From: Polyporus tsugae
Lineage: Eukaryota; Basidiomycota; Agaricomycetes; Polyporales; Polyporaceae
NCBI GenBank assembly: GCA_024305745.1
Contig: JAHRBS010000001.1
Span: forward strand, 1,736,001 to 1,800,000
DNA: 64,000 nucleotides
Reading direction: 5' to 3'
The position numbers were made by a program, and so were the translations under genes. This document shows, one piece after another, positions 12,762 to 23,294 of this stretch (the first letter of the stretch is position 1; every line of letters begins with the position of its first letter). The notes under the pieces were generated by a model. That model saw nothing but the letters and a program-made list of their open reading frames with translations, made no database searches and was not told the origin of the DNA.

Positions 12762-15700
12762 ATGTTGCAGCACACTCTCCCGCCCATGTCTAACCGCGCC
12801 GACATCCCGTCCCAGTTTGAGTCTCAGGCCTCGCGAGCAAACGCAGACTGGGAAAGCATGTTTTCTGCTCCCTTGGATCCATCCACATTTCAACGCCTTG
12901 CTGCCCAGGGCTTCATCGGTCCTCCCACAGCAGGCGTCCCATCGAGTCTACCCTCTGCATCAAATCATACCCCACATGATTTTGGCGTCAATACCCGCAC
13001 GCAGCCTCTTAACGTAAAGGACTTGAGTCGTCGAGGCCTCCCAATGACATGGTCTAACGTCTCCTCTCCTTATGCCTCCCCTCCCGCGACCTCCCAGGGA
13101 CTCTCTCCTATTCACCTTCGGTCTGGGTCCGGTGGATCCGCCTCGTTTGTTCGTCGCAAATCTCCAGTTGCTGGTCCCTCTCAGTCTTATGGCCCTGTCA
13201 ACTTGCGTCACCCCTCCTCCTCTATGCCTTTACCCATCTCGCCCTTCGAAGCCCAGGAAGAATTCATCCATGACCGTCAGAATGTCCTAAGCCAGCAGAT
13301 GACAGGCCCGCTCGCCGGTGACCCCGGCGTACGGGGTTCCATCCTGGCACTTGGGCTGGACACTCACCTCAACGGTTTTACTCCCAACTTCCCTTCCCAC
13401 CGATCATCCTACGACTTCAACTCCCATCCAACCCATCACACCGATCGCACCCCAGTCGGACTCCCGCCCTCCATGTGGATGTCCTCCACTACCGCACCTT
13501 CTTCTTCGTCGAGCTACTCCGACGCTTCATTATTTTCCTTGAATCAGATGCCGCATCCTCGACACTCCTCTATCTCCGAATCCCTCGTCACTTCATCGAG
13601 TCCGACCGCGTTGTCGCTTCGCGACTCGGGGAAGTCGACCGCTCCAACCTCTTTCTCCAGCCCGAAAGGGCGTGTACTTTCCGATCTGTTCTCCGACCCG
13701 TTGTTTCCTCTGAGACCATCAGCAATGGAGAATTCCGGGCCGCAGCCATTCGCGTCGCCCAAGGTCTCGGGGTCCCCGGACTTACAGTCCGTCGATCTCG
13801 CAGCCGCGGATGCCGATCCGGAGAAACTCGCGAGAGAGGATCCTCTTGCGACCCAGGTTTGGAAGATGTACGCTCGTCAAAAGGCAACGCTGCCTCATGC
13901 GCAGAGGATGGAGAACCTGACATGGAGGATGATGGCGCTCGCGCTTAAGAAGAAGAAGGAGGACGAGGAGAGGGAGAAAGAGCGAGCGAAGGAGATGGAG
14001 AAGGAGAAGGACCGGGAAGCGGACGCGCAGAAGGGCGGTGGCCCGGGGCCCACGCAGCCTGGCGGTGAGAAGGCGGCTGAGGGCCCCGGGCCATCTACCG
14101 GTGGGGCAGAGACGGCACAGGAGACGGAGCGAGGGCGAACGATTGATAAAGGGAAGGCGAGAGTTCAGGTCGTTGGTTTTGACGGCGAAAACCAGGACGG
14201 CGCAGACGAAGACGAGTGCGTGTGTTTTGTCATTGCGCCATCTTCCGCCTTACTGAGCCCCGTTTTCCACTTATTAGCGAAGTGCCGATGGACTGGCGTG
14301 CAATCAGCAGGTCTCGTTCTCGGGCGCCAATGGACTGGCGGCCCTCGAGTCGCTCTCGTTCACGACCACCCGTAGGCGGAATGTCCGATCTACAGAACCA
14401 GTTCAAATTCCCCTCCTCGTCGCCACCAAAACGAGATCTGACGTCTCCCAGCATTCCCATACCTGGCTCGGCTGGCCGGCGCAGCCCACATCCCTCGCTC
14501 CCATCCCAGTTCATGCTCCCCGCCGTCTTCGAGTCCACCGGCGAACATCGCGGCCACTACAGCAACGTCGACTCGTCTTCGCTGTTTCACAGCCCTCTTG
14601 GCCATCCCTCCTCACTGCCTTCTACTGGGATTCTCACCCGGACGTCCACATCGACGCTTCCATCTCCGGAGGTCAAGGCGTTCCCCAAGCACGTCAGGAA
14701 GACGAGCTTTGACCACACCATTGCTAGAGAGGGCATATTTACTGGCGTAAGTGGCCGTCATCAAGTCAATGGCAAACCCAGGTCACCTGAAAGTCTTCTT
14801 GGGACCAAGCGGCGCGCCGACGCTCCTCACGCAGAGAGCATGTTGCGTGCTGACCCTCCAGCCGGCTTTGACCTACCTCCTCCTATGGATGCGAAGGATT
14901 TGGACCCCTACCGACGGTCGAGCCCGTTCCCGTCTTCTTCTTTCAACTTCTCTCTACCGACCCACTACGATTCCTTCTTCGACCTCGTTGCTGCGAACGG
15001 CGGCATTGGAGGACCCAACGTTTCTGGCTCTATCTCCACTTCCAAGGAGCACCCAACTTCCGACCTCTCTTTCTCAGACTCAATACGCACCTCGCTCAAC
15101 GGGACGTACTCACCGTCCATGGGCGTCGGCAACGAGGGCCTATCTGCCGCAGCAGTCGCCGCCTCAGCCGCCATCACAGACTCCTACGCTCAGTTCAGCA
15201 TGGGGAACCTAGATATGGAGAACTATCAGCTCATGAACATGATGTACAACTCTACGGCGCAACACGACCTTGGCTCCACGCTGGGCTCGAACCACGGCTC
15301 GTTCACCGTCGATCCTCACCAGATCCTACCCCTGGAGCCCACAGAAGCTATCTTCCATCGGAGTCCATCGAGCGACGGGTGGGGCAACGGCGTGGGGTCC
15401 AGTTCTGGTGCGTCTCCCGAGCCCTACACCTTGTCGACGGCGTCGACACCCCCGTCCGCCGAAGGTGCTGCGGGAAGCTCCCGCAACGCCCAGCCTCCCC
15501 GCAAGATTGCGTCAAGTAAGCGCGTCGACAACGCCACACGCGCCGGCACAAGTAGCGCGCAGCGGAAAGGGTGCGTGTTTGTCGTGCTATAGTGGGGTGA
15601 CATTTTGGGGCTTACGACCGCCGCGTGGCGAGCAGGAGCACCCCTGAGACGGCGGGCAGCTCGGGTGCGCAGGCGCGGGTTGGAGGCGAGGAGGGCGAGA

Positions 15701-16271
15701 GCGCGCCGACAGTGTGCACGAACTGCCAGACGACGATTACGCCGCTGTGGCGACGAGACCCCGAGGGTCAACCTCTATGTATGTTTCGTGCTTATCGATG
15801 TGCCTTGCGTATCATTGATCGTCTCCGACACATGCAGGCAATGCGTGTGGTTTGTTCTACGTACGTCGTTCTCTACTGTCTTCGCTCCGTGATAGCATCA
15901 GCTGACGTATTGGTGCAGAAACTGCATGGCGTGGTGCGACCGCTATCGCTGAAGACCGACGTCATCAAGAAGAGGTGGGTTCTCTTCTTCGCGTTGAACA
16001 GCGCGTTGTTCGAGGCTCACGGGTGTTTGACAGGAATCGGGCGTCGGGCACTCCCCACGGTTCAACGAGGAAGAACAACGCCAACTTACCGAAGATCGCT
16101 GCGCAGAACCGGCCCCGAGCGTCGACGACGAGCTCGATGCCTTCGAATACTCGACTATCTCCCGCGAGCAGGACCGGCCCGGCAGCATCTGCGTCGATGA
16201 AGCGGCAAAGACGGACTTCCACGAGTGCTCAAATACAGTCGTCTTCGTCGAAAGACGGCGGTGGGGCTTAG
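12762..16271 (+). CDS. areA: GATA zinc-finger transcription factor, AreA/NIT2-type nitrogen regulator
   Basis: DNA-binding activator of nitrogen-catabolic genes. Exons: 12762-14215, 14278-15570, 15636-15778, 15838-15860, 15919-15974 and 16034-16271, giving 1068 residues. The single GATA finger (about 943-967) has CTNC, 17 residues, then CNAC, followed by the basic [19 protein letters not shown] tail typical of AreA. Around residue 360 the segment [14 protein letters not shown]...[10 protein letters not shown] is the N-terminal fungal AreA domain (DUF1752), which separates this gene from other GATA factors. A 23-nt exon (15838-15860) encodes the second cysteine pair. The rest is low-complexity Ser/Pro-rich, with an E/K-rich run after DUF1752 and a doubled MDWR...SRSRSR unit just after the first intron. 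The start is the first in-frame ATG; MSNRAD at 12786 is an alternative. Confidence 0.92.
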
Positions 16272-16637
16272 GACACGACGTGTATTGGTGTTGCGGGCTG
16301 TGGTATATAATTGTATTGCTCTCTATGTGCTTTCTAACATCCATGCTTGTAATTCGATTAGACAATATGTAGCTGCTGTGCCCGGTACGTCTCTTGCACG
16401 ACCCCCCATGTCTACCTTTTACCGCTCAAGAGGGTTACGAGTTGTACGATGTTGCTGTAGATATTCTAGATTATATTGCTCAACAGTTCTTCCGTTCCGT
16501 CCCTTTCCCTCCTTAATTATAATGCGGGTGTGAGATGAGAACCGACCCTGTAATCAAGGGGGCTGGAGCGTTGCGAATTAAATGAATGAGAGATAGGCGG
16601 CAAATCGCCATGGATCTGGCCCGTGCCGCACCTTGAG
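16272..16637. other. 3' region of the GATA gene and unresolved 5' end of the Sec7 gene
   Basis: The frame of the Sec7 gene is open only from 16637 onward; in-frame ATGs at 16586 and 16610 are separated from it by a TGA at 16634-16636. An AG at 16636-16637 could be a splice acceptor, in which case the start codon is on an upstream exon within or before this stretch. I could not place that exon. Confidence 0.4.
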
Positions 16638-19600
16638 CTCGGACGGCGACCTCGCTCGCCGACGTCGCCCCCGTCCTCTCCAATCTGGCGTCCCTCTTCA
16701 GGCAGCACTCGCCGCGGTCTCCGGTACCGCCGTCCTCGTTCCCGGCTGGCCTGCAACCGGTCGCTTCTAAGGACGTCAATGGGCTTGCTGGCCGACGCAT
16801 CTCCCGCACAGACTTAGATTTCGAGCAGGCTCTCCGCACCGGTGGCACTGTCGTCCTCAAGGAAACCCTCGACGTGGAGAGGCTTGGCCGTGGCCCCGAA
16901 GACCAGTCGGACGCCTCTATCTCTCTTTCTCTCCCTTCCCCACCCCAGCAGCGGGGCTACCTGGGCCTCCAGCCAGCGACGCCAATCATTGTACCACCAA
17001 CTCCTTCTCCTGGCCATAGCGCCGCCCGCATCGGCCTGGCCTCCACTAGTAACGCCGCTTCCCCTTCCTCGTCTACGAGCGAGGTCTTCTACGACGCGCC
17101 GGAAGATATCGACTACCAGACGCGGCGGCGTTCCATGTATCGCGCGCAGGGCACTGCCAGTAGTCCGGACCTTGCCACGCTCCTTCGAAAAGCCAAGGAA
17201 CGCGGTACCGGAGGGGCTGGGAGTAAGGACGGGAAGAAAAACGGTACCTCGTCGTCTCGAGATCGTATGTACTGCCGAATTCATCGTTTTCCATTCCCTC
17301 ATCATGTCCCCCAGTCCAATCCCCGGCCGTTGCTTCTCCACCACAAGCTACCCCCATACCCAAGGGCAAGATGAGGTCCTCTCAGAACCTGGCTCTGTCC
17401 GCCCAGCGCGCTGCTGCTGCTGGTAGTGCTCCAAGTCCGAGTCCTGATTGGGTCCTGGCGAGCCCAAAGTCTTTTGGGTCCATAAAGGACGGAAAGGTGA
17501 TTGTTTTGGTCGCTGAACGTAGAACCCTTTAACTCGAGTGATTCACACCTTCGCCTTACCCTCAGCCTGCAAAGTCGTCCGTCCGAGCGAAGACGTCTGC
17601 GTTCCTGGGCAAGATGTTGGGAACTGCCACTACGCGAGAGCGATCCGTGAGTCCACTCCTCCTCGATCCGAATACTGGCATGTACGATACCTTTTGTTTG
17701 CAGCGTACACTTACCTCCTCTCCATCCACGGCCTCCATCTCCACATACAATAGTTCTCTTTTTGACGCTTTTCCGCCCCCCGTCCCACCATTACCAAGAG
17801 GCACATCTCGCCGGCCGGCTGCTCCAGCCGATGTTGCCGACGTCTTCTCAGTAAGACCGTCTAGCGATGACAAGCCGCTGCCCGCCATCGGCGACAGTGA
17901 ACGGCGGTCTGAAGCGATAGACATATCAGACGATCAGTCACTCGTGCTGGTCAACCCGCCGACGCACCGCTCGCGCTCGCCTTCACCGACACAGACCGTC
18001 AAGGAGCGCCACGTCAAGCACCCCAAGGTGCCGAGCCGGAGCAAGCGAAGGAGCATGAGCGTAAGCGACGCGGAGCTTAAGAAAGCCATGGCCATCGGTG
18101 CGTCACCCAGCCCGCTCCGCATCACAACGGATGCCAGAGCTCTCGAGGGCTCACCTGGTTGGGGAATGCGCCTTGAAGGCATCATGTCACAGTTCAGAGG
18201 TGAGCTGGAACAGCTCGAGTCTCGTTCTACGTCGTTGGATCTTCGGGACCCTACGACGCCGTCGAAGAGGCCACTCGCCCCTCGCGCCCACAGCGACACT
18301 ATCACCCCTTTGTCCGCGCGGTCGACCACTCGTTCAATACCCAGGACAGCAATGACAGCTCCTCCGGAGCTGAGTACCCCTGCTGTCACGCTTCAGACCG
18401 TCACCGGCGGAGAGGAGAACCTCATGGATGCTGGTTCTTCTGCACCCCATTCTGCTGTTGAGGCCCCGGTTTCTCCCCTCCGTTCTTCTCTCAACACGCC
18501 TTCACGATCACGCACCAGCTCTAATGCTGGAACGTTCCAACGCTCGGCGACCTTCAAATACGGCCCACGTTCGCCCCAAGCTCGATACGGCGGCCCGTCA
18601 TTGCACCACGTTCCTTCCGTAACTCGAGAATCCAATAGGCTCCGAGTGCAGCATCGCTCTACAGCGTCCGCATCGGAGCCCTCGCTCGTTCCGGACCGGG
18701 ATGAGAGTCGTGTCTGTGAGCCGCCCAGCGCATTCCGTACCTGAACCGCTTTGTTGACTCCCATATAGTGCCTGGCCTATCCACGACTTCGCAGCAAGAT
18801 CTCACGACGAATGATCTTGCACCGGGACGATCCCCACTACGCAGTTCGCCTGGGAGGCAGGAGGAAACCGTCGACCTCGACAATAGAGGGAAGGAGCTTG
18901 CCGACCGGTGCTGGGCCGAAGATGAAGAGTTCTTGCCGAAGGACAAGATTGCGGAATGGCTCGGTGGACAGTACGTCGTGTGGAACCTCGGTCCGCTTGA
19001 CGCTAACGGACGTCGCAGGAGCCTGATCAACAAGGCGGCGTTGCGCCACTACATGCACAACTTCGACTTCTCAAATCTCCGACTGGATCAGGCATTCAGG
19101 TGCGTTGTTAGATGCGGCGCGTTTTGACATGTGCCTGATGCGTGGTTCCGTTGCAGACGGTTATGTGCGAAGCTCTACCTAAAGGCCGAAACTCAACAGG
19201 TAGATCGCATCCTTGATGAGTTCGCGCGGCGGTATTGGGACTGCAACCCGACTACGGTCCTCGGGAATGCTAGTACGTCCTTCACGCGAGGTCCTCGAAG
19301 TTTTTTTTTTTCATTCCGGTTGTCCGGCAGGCGTTGTTCATGCGGTGGCGTACTCTGTGCTCTTGCTCAACACCGACCTTCACGTTGCCGAACTTGCAAG
19401 TCGGATGTCCAGGAACCAGTTCGTCCGAAACACGATGACTACGATCCAGCTCCAACTTCAGCCGAGCGGCATGGCGTCAAGCACTGACCTTACCTACGAC
19501 GACTGGAGCAGCATTCGAGGGAGCTCCGAACCCGGAGACTATCCCAGCACCACCATACGCGCTCGAGTCAAACGGAGCGACAGTATTACCAGTTGGAACA

Positions 19601-21649
19601 GTGTTACTCGGGAAGCCCTCCCGCCCTCCTCCGGCACGCTCGTTAATTCCTCCGGGCAATTGACGCTTGCGTCCTCGGATCCCGTCAGCTCCTCATCGGC
19701 GAATCAGAGTTCAGTGTCTGTCGGGGCCTCCAGCAATCCCGATGGCAAGCAGAGCCAAGACGCGAGCTCACTGCCACCCCCGACGACATCAGCACCGTCG
19801 ACCTCCAGCATTGTCTTTGACCGCAACTGGGAGTCAGAGATCGAGAATATGTTGAAGGTGGGACATTGACTCTGTCTTGCTGTCCGTCCACATGCCGATC
19901 GGATTGTACACAGGAAATCTACAACGCTGTCAAAGCTCAGCAAATTCTTCTCCCCACGGGCAACACCCTGATGGCCCGGTCGTCGACGTCATCGCTGAGT
20001 CCCCACGGAACGGTACTTCGGAACCGCAGCTTCCGAAGCCAGCAGGACCGCCTGACGACTCTCAAGCGCGGCAGCATTCGGGGGCTGCAGTCCATATTGG
20101 GCGCTCAGAACCACAGTCCGTACAGCAGTGGCAGCAGCATTGACGGACGCGCGAGCCCAGCACCGAGTTACGCGACGTCGAACGAGGTCAGCTCACTGTG
20201 AATGTGTCTTGTAAAGCGTCACTGATAGTCAGTCTGCCAGGGAATGCATGGCTCCGCTGTCTCGTTTTTGGCACCCGCACTTGGCTTCGCGTCTAATCTT
20301 TCTCACACCATTATCCGTGAGCAAAGAGAGGACGACGAGCATAGTCTCTGCAGTGACGCTTCTTCGACGACGGACATTAGCATCAGTGACGAAGAACTGG
20401 CGCTTCTCGGGCCTCCGTGGGCGAAGGAAGGCATGCTATGCCGTAAGCAATACTGGGAGTGCGCAGGAAAGCGGGCCAAGTCAAAGAACTGGTTGGACGT
20501 GTTCGTGGTCATCCAGAAGGGCGAGCTCAGCATGTTCACCTTCGGCGAGAACGGCTTGGGCGGCTCCAGCGTCGTCGGTGGCGGAAATTGGCTGGTGGGT
20601 ATTTGTCAATGTCGGACGATGACAGTAAGCGTGCGGGCTGCGCTGACCTCATGCTAGGAAAACGCTACGCCTGTAGGAAACATCATGCTCGCCCACTCGC
20701 TCTCCCATGCGCTGCCTCCACCAGGGTACAACCGGCAACGGCCTCAGTGCATGGTCTTGACACTTGCGAACGGCGGCGTCTACTTCTTCCAGGCGGGAAC
20801 TGAGGAGCTCGTAAACGAGTGGGTGTCAACATGCAACTACTGGGCCGCGAGGCAAAGCAAAGAACCGCTTGTCGGCGGTGTCTCAAACATGGAATATGGT
20901 TGGAATCGTGTTGTAGACCCGATTACCCGTGTCCGATCCATTTCGGAGGACGATTATTCCACGCGTGATACGGACACCACCAGCGTTCGCAGCGGCCGCA
21001 GTCGTTTCAAGGATATGGCCGCCACCGTTCGAGCAGACAAGTCGCCTTGGTCTGACAGGACGTTCATCAACGAGTGGAAGCCGCCGCTCCCACCCTCCGT
21101 GCCGAGCACACACGACGAGGAGACCCAGTTGGAGGCGTTGCAGAAGCATGTCGTACACCTGAAGGAGGAGTTGCAGCAGCACAATGAGCTGAGGACTCCG
21201 ATGGCCCAGCTGGTGAGTACTCACTGCGATCTGATGTGTCGTACGCGCGGAGCATATGGCCGATCGCTAACCGGCATGATGACGTCCAGTACCAGCCTCG
21301 TTCGTCCACCGCACAGAAGGCTTCGTCCAACTGGGAAAAGAAGTCACAGTATCTGCTGACGGAGATTGTCAAGTACGAGTCGTACATCGATTCACTCCAG
21401 GCGGCGATGTCTCTGAGGCTCAAGAAGCGGGGGGAGAAGGCGTTGGAGAAGGCGCTGGTAACGTCCTCGCCCAGCGCAGACGAGACTGCGGGGGCGACGA
21501 AGGCGCGGTGGAAGGGACAGCCCGAGGAGGACACGATCGAGGAGAGCGAGGAGCCCCCGCCGAGTGCTGGGATCCTGCCCTCGCCTGCACGGATGCAGCA
21601 TCACCGACGAGAAATAGCGCAGGCGGGTGCTGATGATGAGGACGACTAA
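16638..21649 (+). CDS. Sec7-PH domain Arf guanine-nucleotide exchange factor (EFA6/Yel1 type), 5' end unresolved
   Basis: Activates Arf GTPases at membranes by GDP/GTP exchange. Exons: 16638-17264, 17315-17496, 17566-17646, 17704-18715, 18769-18970, 19019-19099, 19157-19272, 19331-19857, 19914-20186, 20241-20594, 20658-21212 and 21290-21649, about 1450 residues. The N-terminal 650 residues are disordered and Ser/Pro-rich. The Sec7 domain spans exons 18769-19857: AEWLGGQSLINKAALRHYM, then KAETQQVDRIL, where Glu matches the catalytic glutamic finger, and LLLNTDLH. A KEIYNAVK helix leads to a PH domain (20400-20880) starting EGMLCRKQYWE and a coiled coil near the C-terminus. Sec7 followed by PH and coiled coil is the EFA6 order. 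The 17647-17703 intron is a multiple of three and might be retained. The start codon is not identified. Confidence 0.85.
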
Positions 21650-22479
21650 CGTATGGCGGACTGTGTGCCTGGATCTACCATTCTCTTTACTGTATGCGTA
21701 TGCCATGTGGATGTGGGGTCGTGAGTACTTACTTTGTGAGGAGCTTGGCGGACGTACTTAGCTATGATCTTGTGGTAGTAATTTTCACTTTGTTCGAGTA
21801 ACGCACATATTTTGATATCACGATACCCGAGAAAAGCTGTAGACGTAATACCTGGAGCTGTCTATGAACATATTATATTTGCTAATGCGAGAGTGGGGTT
21901 TCAGCCACTGGTCTCAAGTGGTGGAAGGACTCAAATCTGTAGGTCGAGGTTGCCTGGCGGGATGGCCCAATATAAGTATTCTGCCCACACTTATGGGCAA
22001 GAACCAACGACGGATCACGAGGCGTTGAGCACTAAACAGGAAGACGTTGATGGATCTCCCCGGCTCGTCTGGGTTTGGATGGCATCATCACCGCCGGCGT
22101 ATGGAAGGAAGACGCCCAACAAAGCGCACTGATGCCGAGCTTGTGCTGAGCAGCATCAAACAACCAGCAAAAGATTAATTGATTGCTGTGTCGTCGAGTT
22201 TCGGACTGTTTCGGAACACCCACGCATATGGTGGCGTCGTGTCAATGCAGAGCCAAGAATGTGCGCCTGACGTCCGTTCCTAGACCTTCTGGGGTCCGGT
22301 CCAGGACCTCCTCCCAGAGGTTAAAAGCATGGCCATCTCCGAGCTGGTCCTCCATTTCACTTTCGTCTTCCTCCGTTCTTCTGCTTTCACTTTTCTTTTT
22401 CTTTTTCGCTGGTCGAATTTGACACCTTTGCACTTTCTTCTTCAACGCTTTCATTTTTTACACTTTTATCTTCATAGTC
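21650..22479. other. Intergenic region
   Basis: 830 bp between the Sec7 gene and the small secreted protein gene. No protein-like frame. The last 150 bases are T/C-rich, as in many fungal promoters, with a weak TTAAAAG at about 22320; no canonical TATA box. Confidence 0.5.
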
Positions 22480-23294
22480 ATGTTCAAGCTTTTTGTCTCT
22501 GCTCTCGCCCTTGTCGCCCTGGCTGGCTCCGTTGCGGGTGCTGCCACTGAGAAGCACCACATCACTTTCACCAACCGGTGAGTATCGGATGCCTCCACTG
22601 GCGTAGGGATAGCCTTCTGATATCATACGTTTGATAGCTGCGGTCATGGCACTGTACGTGGCGCGTCTCGTGCGATGATCCCGACCTACCTTGCTGACAG
22701 TTGACCCGCTTTTCCAGCCCATGCTCATCCAGGGCCCGCATGTCCTTTCCAAGGGCAAGCCATACACTCACAAGGGCCCTCTGATCTCTGCCATTGCGTA
22801 AGTCGATTATTCTCACCCTGAATGTCTGATGCGATGTGCTGACCGGTGATTATCAGTTACCTCCAAACCGGTACGCTGTGTTCGCTGCGGCCGTCACAGG
22901 CGTGTGGTTGTGCTAACCATTGCGACCCGCTTCCTTCGTCCAGGCAAATGCGGCTTCAACGGTGACCACTGCCTGACGCTCGAGACGACGCTCAAGAACC
23001 CCACCTGCCCAGGTTGCGGTTCGTCGACCGACCTCACGTTGATCCCTCCCCACAAGTTCCACGTGAAGACTGGCTTCAAGTACCACCACGGCTGCGGCAA
23101 GGCCGCCACGTGCACCAGCCAGCACTGCGGGACGAAGAACGCGTTCTTCAAGCCCACCGACTACGCTGCCCAGCGCCAGTGCGAGGCCAACAACGTAAGC
23201 CTCGCTTTCTCATCATGCGGTGATCGTGCTCCGTCAAGTTTTGATATTGACGCATTTCCGGATCCAGGTCGGCCTCGAGATCATCTTCTGCTGA
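22480..23294 (+). CDS. Small secreted thaumatin-like protein ('glycopeptide' family)
   Basis: Secreted cysteine-rich protein of 161 residues of the group annotated in basidiomycetes as glycopeptide or short thaumatin-like; its activity is unknown. Six exons: 22480-22577, 22638-22653, 22718-22797, 22857-22870, 22944-23194 and 23268-23294, two of them only 16 and 14 nt. A signal peptide (about 1-20, ending SVAGA) is followed by HHITFTNRCGHGTPMLIQ and then GKCGFNGDHC, NPTCPGCGSS and LIPPHKF, all recognisable family blocks. It ends in IIFC, so the last residue is a cysteine that probably pairs near the N-terminus. About ten cysteines in the mature part suggest a disulfide-stabilised beta-sandwich. 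Introns make up nearly half the gene. Confidence 0.88.

Noticed and set aside
12256..13017. Plus-strand open frame of 253 codons overlapping the start of the GATA gene
   Set aside because: Ser/Pro/Thr/His-rich translation of C/T-rich DNA; different frame from the GATA protein and no splice path into it.
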